Origin: Candidatus Eisenbergiella pullistercoris
GTDB taxonomy: Bacteria; Bacillota; Clostridia; Lachnospirales; Lachnospiraceae
DNA: 32,245 nucleotides
NCBI GenBank assembly: GCA_019115665.1
Contig: DXDD01000005.1
Span: forward strand, 1-32,245
Direction: 5' to 3'
Part shown: positions 31,629 through 32,245 of the stretch, one piece after another
How the letters are laid out: the number at the start of each line of letters is the position of its first letter
How positions within the stretch are numbered: position 1 is the stretch's first letter
Made by a program: the position numbers and the translations under genes
Notes under the pieces: model-generated
Told to the model about the DNA's origin: nothing
The model's database searches: none
Seen by the model: the letters and a program-made list of their open reading frames with translations, nothing else

Positions 31629-31700
31629 AAATAGTCTGCCCTGATTTCAAAATGATATGTTGCAGAAAAAATGCCACGCTCATCATAAACACTGGCAGGG

Positions 31701-31994
31701 TTACTGCTGCCGCAGAGGCTTGCACGGGTGAGCGCCATAATGCTTCCTCCTTAAAGAAGCCAGCGGCTCCCTTGCGTCATGGAGCTGTCCGTCCCGTTCA
31801 AACTCGGCCTCTGCTTCTGAAATTGCGGTGTCTATCGCTGCATTTTCCACCATCGCCTCGTAGGTTTCGATACTCATCACCACCAGATCGCCATACCCGT
31901 TCTTCGTGATAAATACCTGCTCCCGGCGTGCATGGCAGATGTCCGAAATCTCGTTGGTGTTGCGAAGGTCTGTAATCGGTCTAATCTGCGGCAT
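31701..31994 (-). CDS. Phd/YefM-family antitoxin
   Basis: 97 residues; GGAGG lies 7 nt before the ATG. MPQIRPITDLRNTNEISDIC, then REQVFITKNGYGDLVVMSIE and TYEAM are the typical DNA-binding N-terminal fold of YefM/Phd antitoxins; the C-terminal part (AIDTAISEAEAEFERDGQLH, then DAREPLASLRRKHYG) is the toxin-binding tail, here about 12 residues longer than usual (AHPCKPLRQQ). No RelE/YoeB/ParE-like toxin follows downstream on the minus strand (31396-31700), where only repeats are found. It may be orphaned or act with a distant toxin. Such antitoxins usually repress their own promoter. Confidence 0.85.
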   Translation of the reverse strand: MPQIRPITDLRNTNEISDICHARREQVFITKNGYGDLVVMSIETYEAMVENAAIDTAISEAEAEFERDGQLHDAREPLASLRRKHYGAHPCKPLRQQ

Positions 31995-32084
31995 ATTGTC
32001 ACCTCCTATCTTCTATTAAGGCAGGTATTGTAGGTCTTTCGGCACTGGAACAATGTCCCGAAAAAGCTTCTTAAATTCGTATTT

Positions 32085-32245
32085 TTACAATTTATACCTC
32101 AATTCTCCATTCTGCAGCACTTCTAATTTCCCGGCATACATTTCTTCAATCACCTGCTCACATGGTACTCTGCGCATGCGCATTTCTTTTGAATTATCAT
32201 GAACTCTGAATGTCGTCTGATTATGTTCCCGCCGTTCTTTCAAAT
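32085..32245 (-). CDS. 3' end of an unidentified gene (partial, runs off the window)
   Basis: The last 53 codons of a minus-strand frame end at TAA (32085-32087): KERREHNQTTFRVHDNSKEM, then RMRRVPCEQVIEEMYAGKLE and VLQNGELRYKL. The even charge mix and the absence of rare features suggest a real protein end. I do not recognise the family. It lies 90 bp upstream of the antitoxin on the same strand. Confidence 0.55.
   Translation of the reverse strand, partial: LKERREHNQTTFRVHDNSKEMRMRRVPCEQVIEEMYAGKLEVLQNGELRYKL

Overview
The window looks like a chromosomal segment of a gut-type Clostridia, most likely Lachnospiraceae. The reasons are the moderately high G+C, strong GGAGG ribosome binding sites, sigma-A-like promoters, YmfI-type SDR, FKBP/trigger-factor-like lipoprotein, NlpC/P60 hydrolase with a CwlO-like coiled coil, Y-family polymerase paired with a YolD-like protein, AraC-regulated glycoside hydrolases and many AlbA_2/AAA_14-type ATPases. 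This assignment is inference from protein style, not from a database search. No rRNA, tRNA, CRISPR array or complete transposase was seen.

Layout. 1-385: 3' end of an AlbA_2/RecG-like ATP-binding protein with a repeat-encoded linker that is out of frame by one base. 0.4-7.9 kb: mostly housekeeping genes (SDR, AraC regulator, NlpC/P60 hydrolase, asnS, PPIase lipoprotein, small membrane-anchored protein, nitroreductase). 7.9-9.2 kb: an AAA_14/DUF4143 ATPase whose promoter is overlaid by a ladder of 33-bp-spaced repeats. 9.5-15.8 kb: a minus-strand carbohydrate locus (SGNH esterase-like, GH31, AraC regulator, GH78 rhamnosidase). 15.8-18.7 kb: VOC protein, cytidylate-kinase-like protein and mscL, divergent from a secreted beta-propeller-like protein. 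18.7-20.2 kb: a DMT transporter whose leader carries a four-hairpin element, followed by a 124-bp MITE-like element with 12-bp terminal inverted repeats and a perfect 9-bp target duplication. 20.2-23.4 kb: a 1059-residue surface protein.

23.4-26.7 kb is a gene graveyard. It holds a 5'-truncated XRE regulator fused back to back with a 5'-truncated AlbA_2 gene, a 3'-truncated P-loop kinase, a Fic N-terminal stub and a YccF stub. These lie around an intact sulfatase and abut an intact GH78-like gene (26.7-28.7 kb), suggesting that the carbohydrate genes arrived by, or triggered, rearrangement. 28.7-30.4 kb: Y-family polymerase plus YolD pair behind a perfect 9-bp-arm palindrome. 30.6-32.2 kb: a nucleotidyltransferase, inverted and tandem repeats, a Phd/YefM antitoxin without a visible toxin, and the 3' end of an unidentified gene.

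Functionally, the clearest theme is breakdown of rhamnose-containing, acylated and sulfated glycans (two GH78-type enzymes, GH31, SGNH hydrolase, sulfatase, two AraC regulators). No sugar transporter is present in the window. The second theme is genome plasticity: structured repeats, a MITE, truncated defence/regulatory-type ATPases and a possibly switchable linker repeat.
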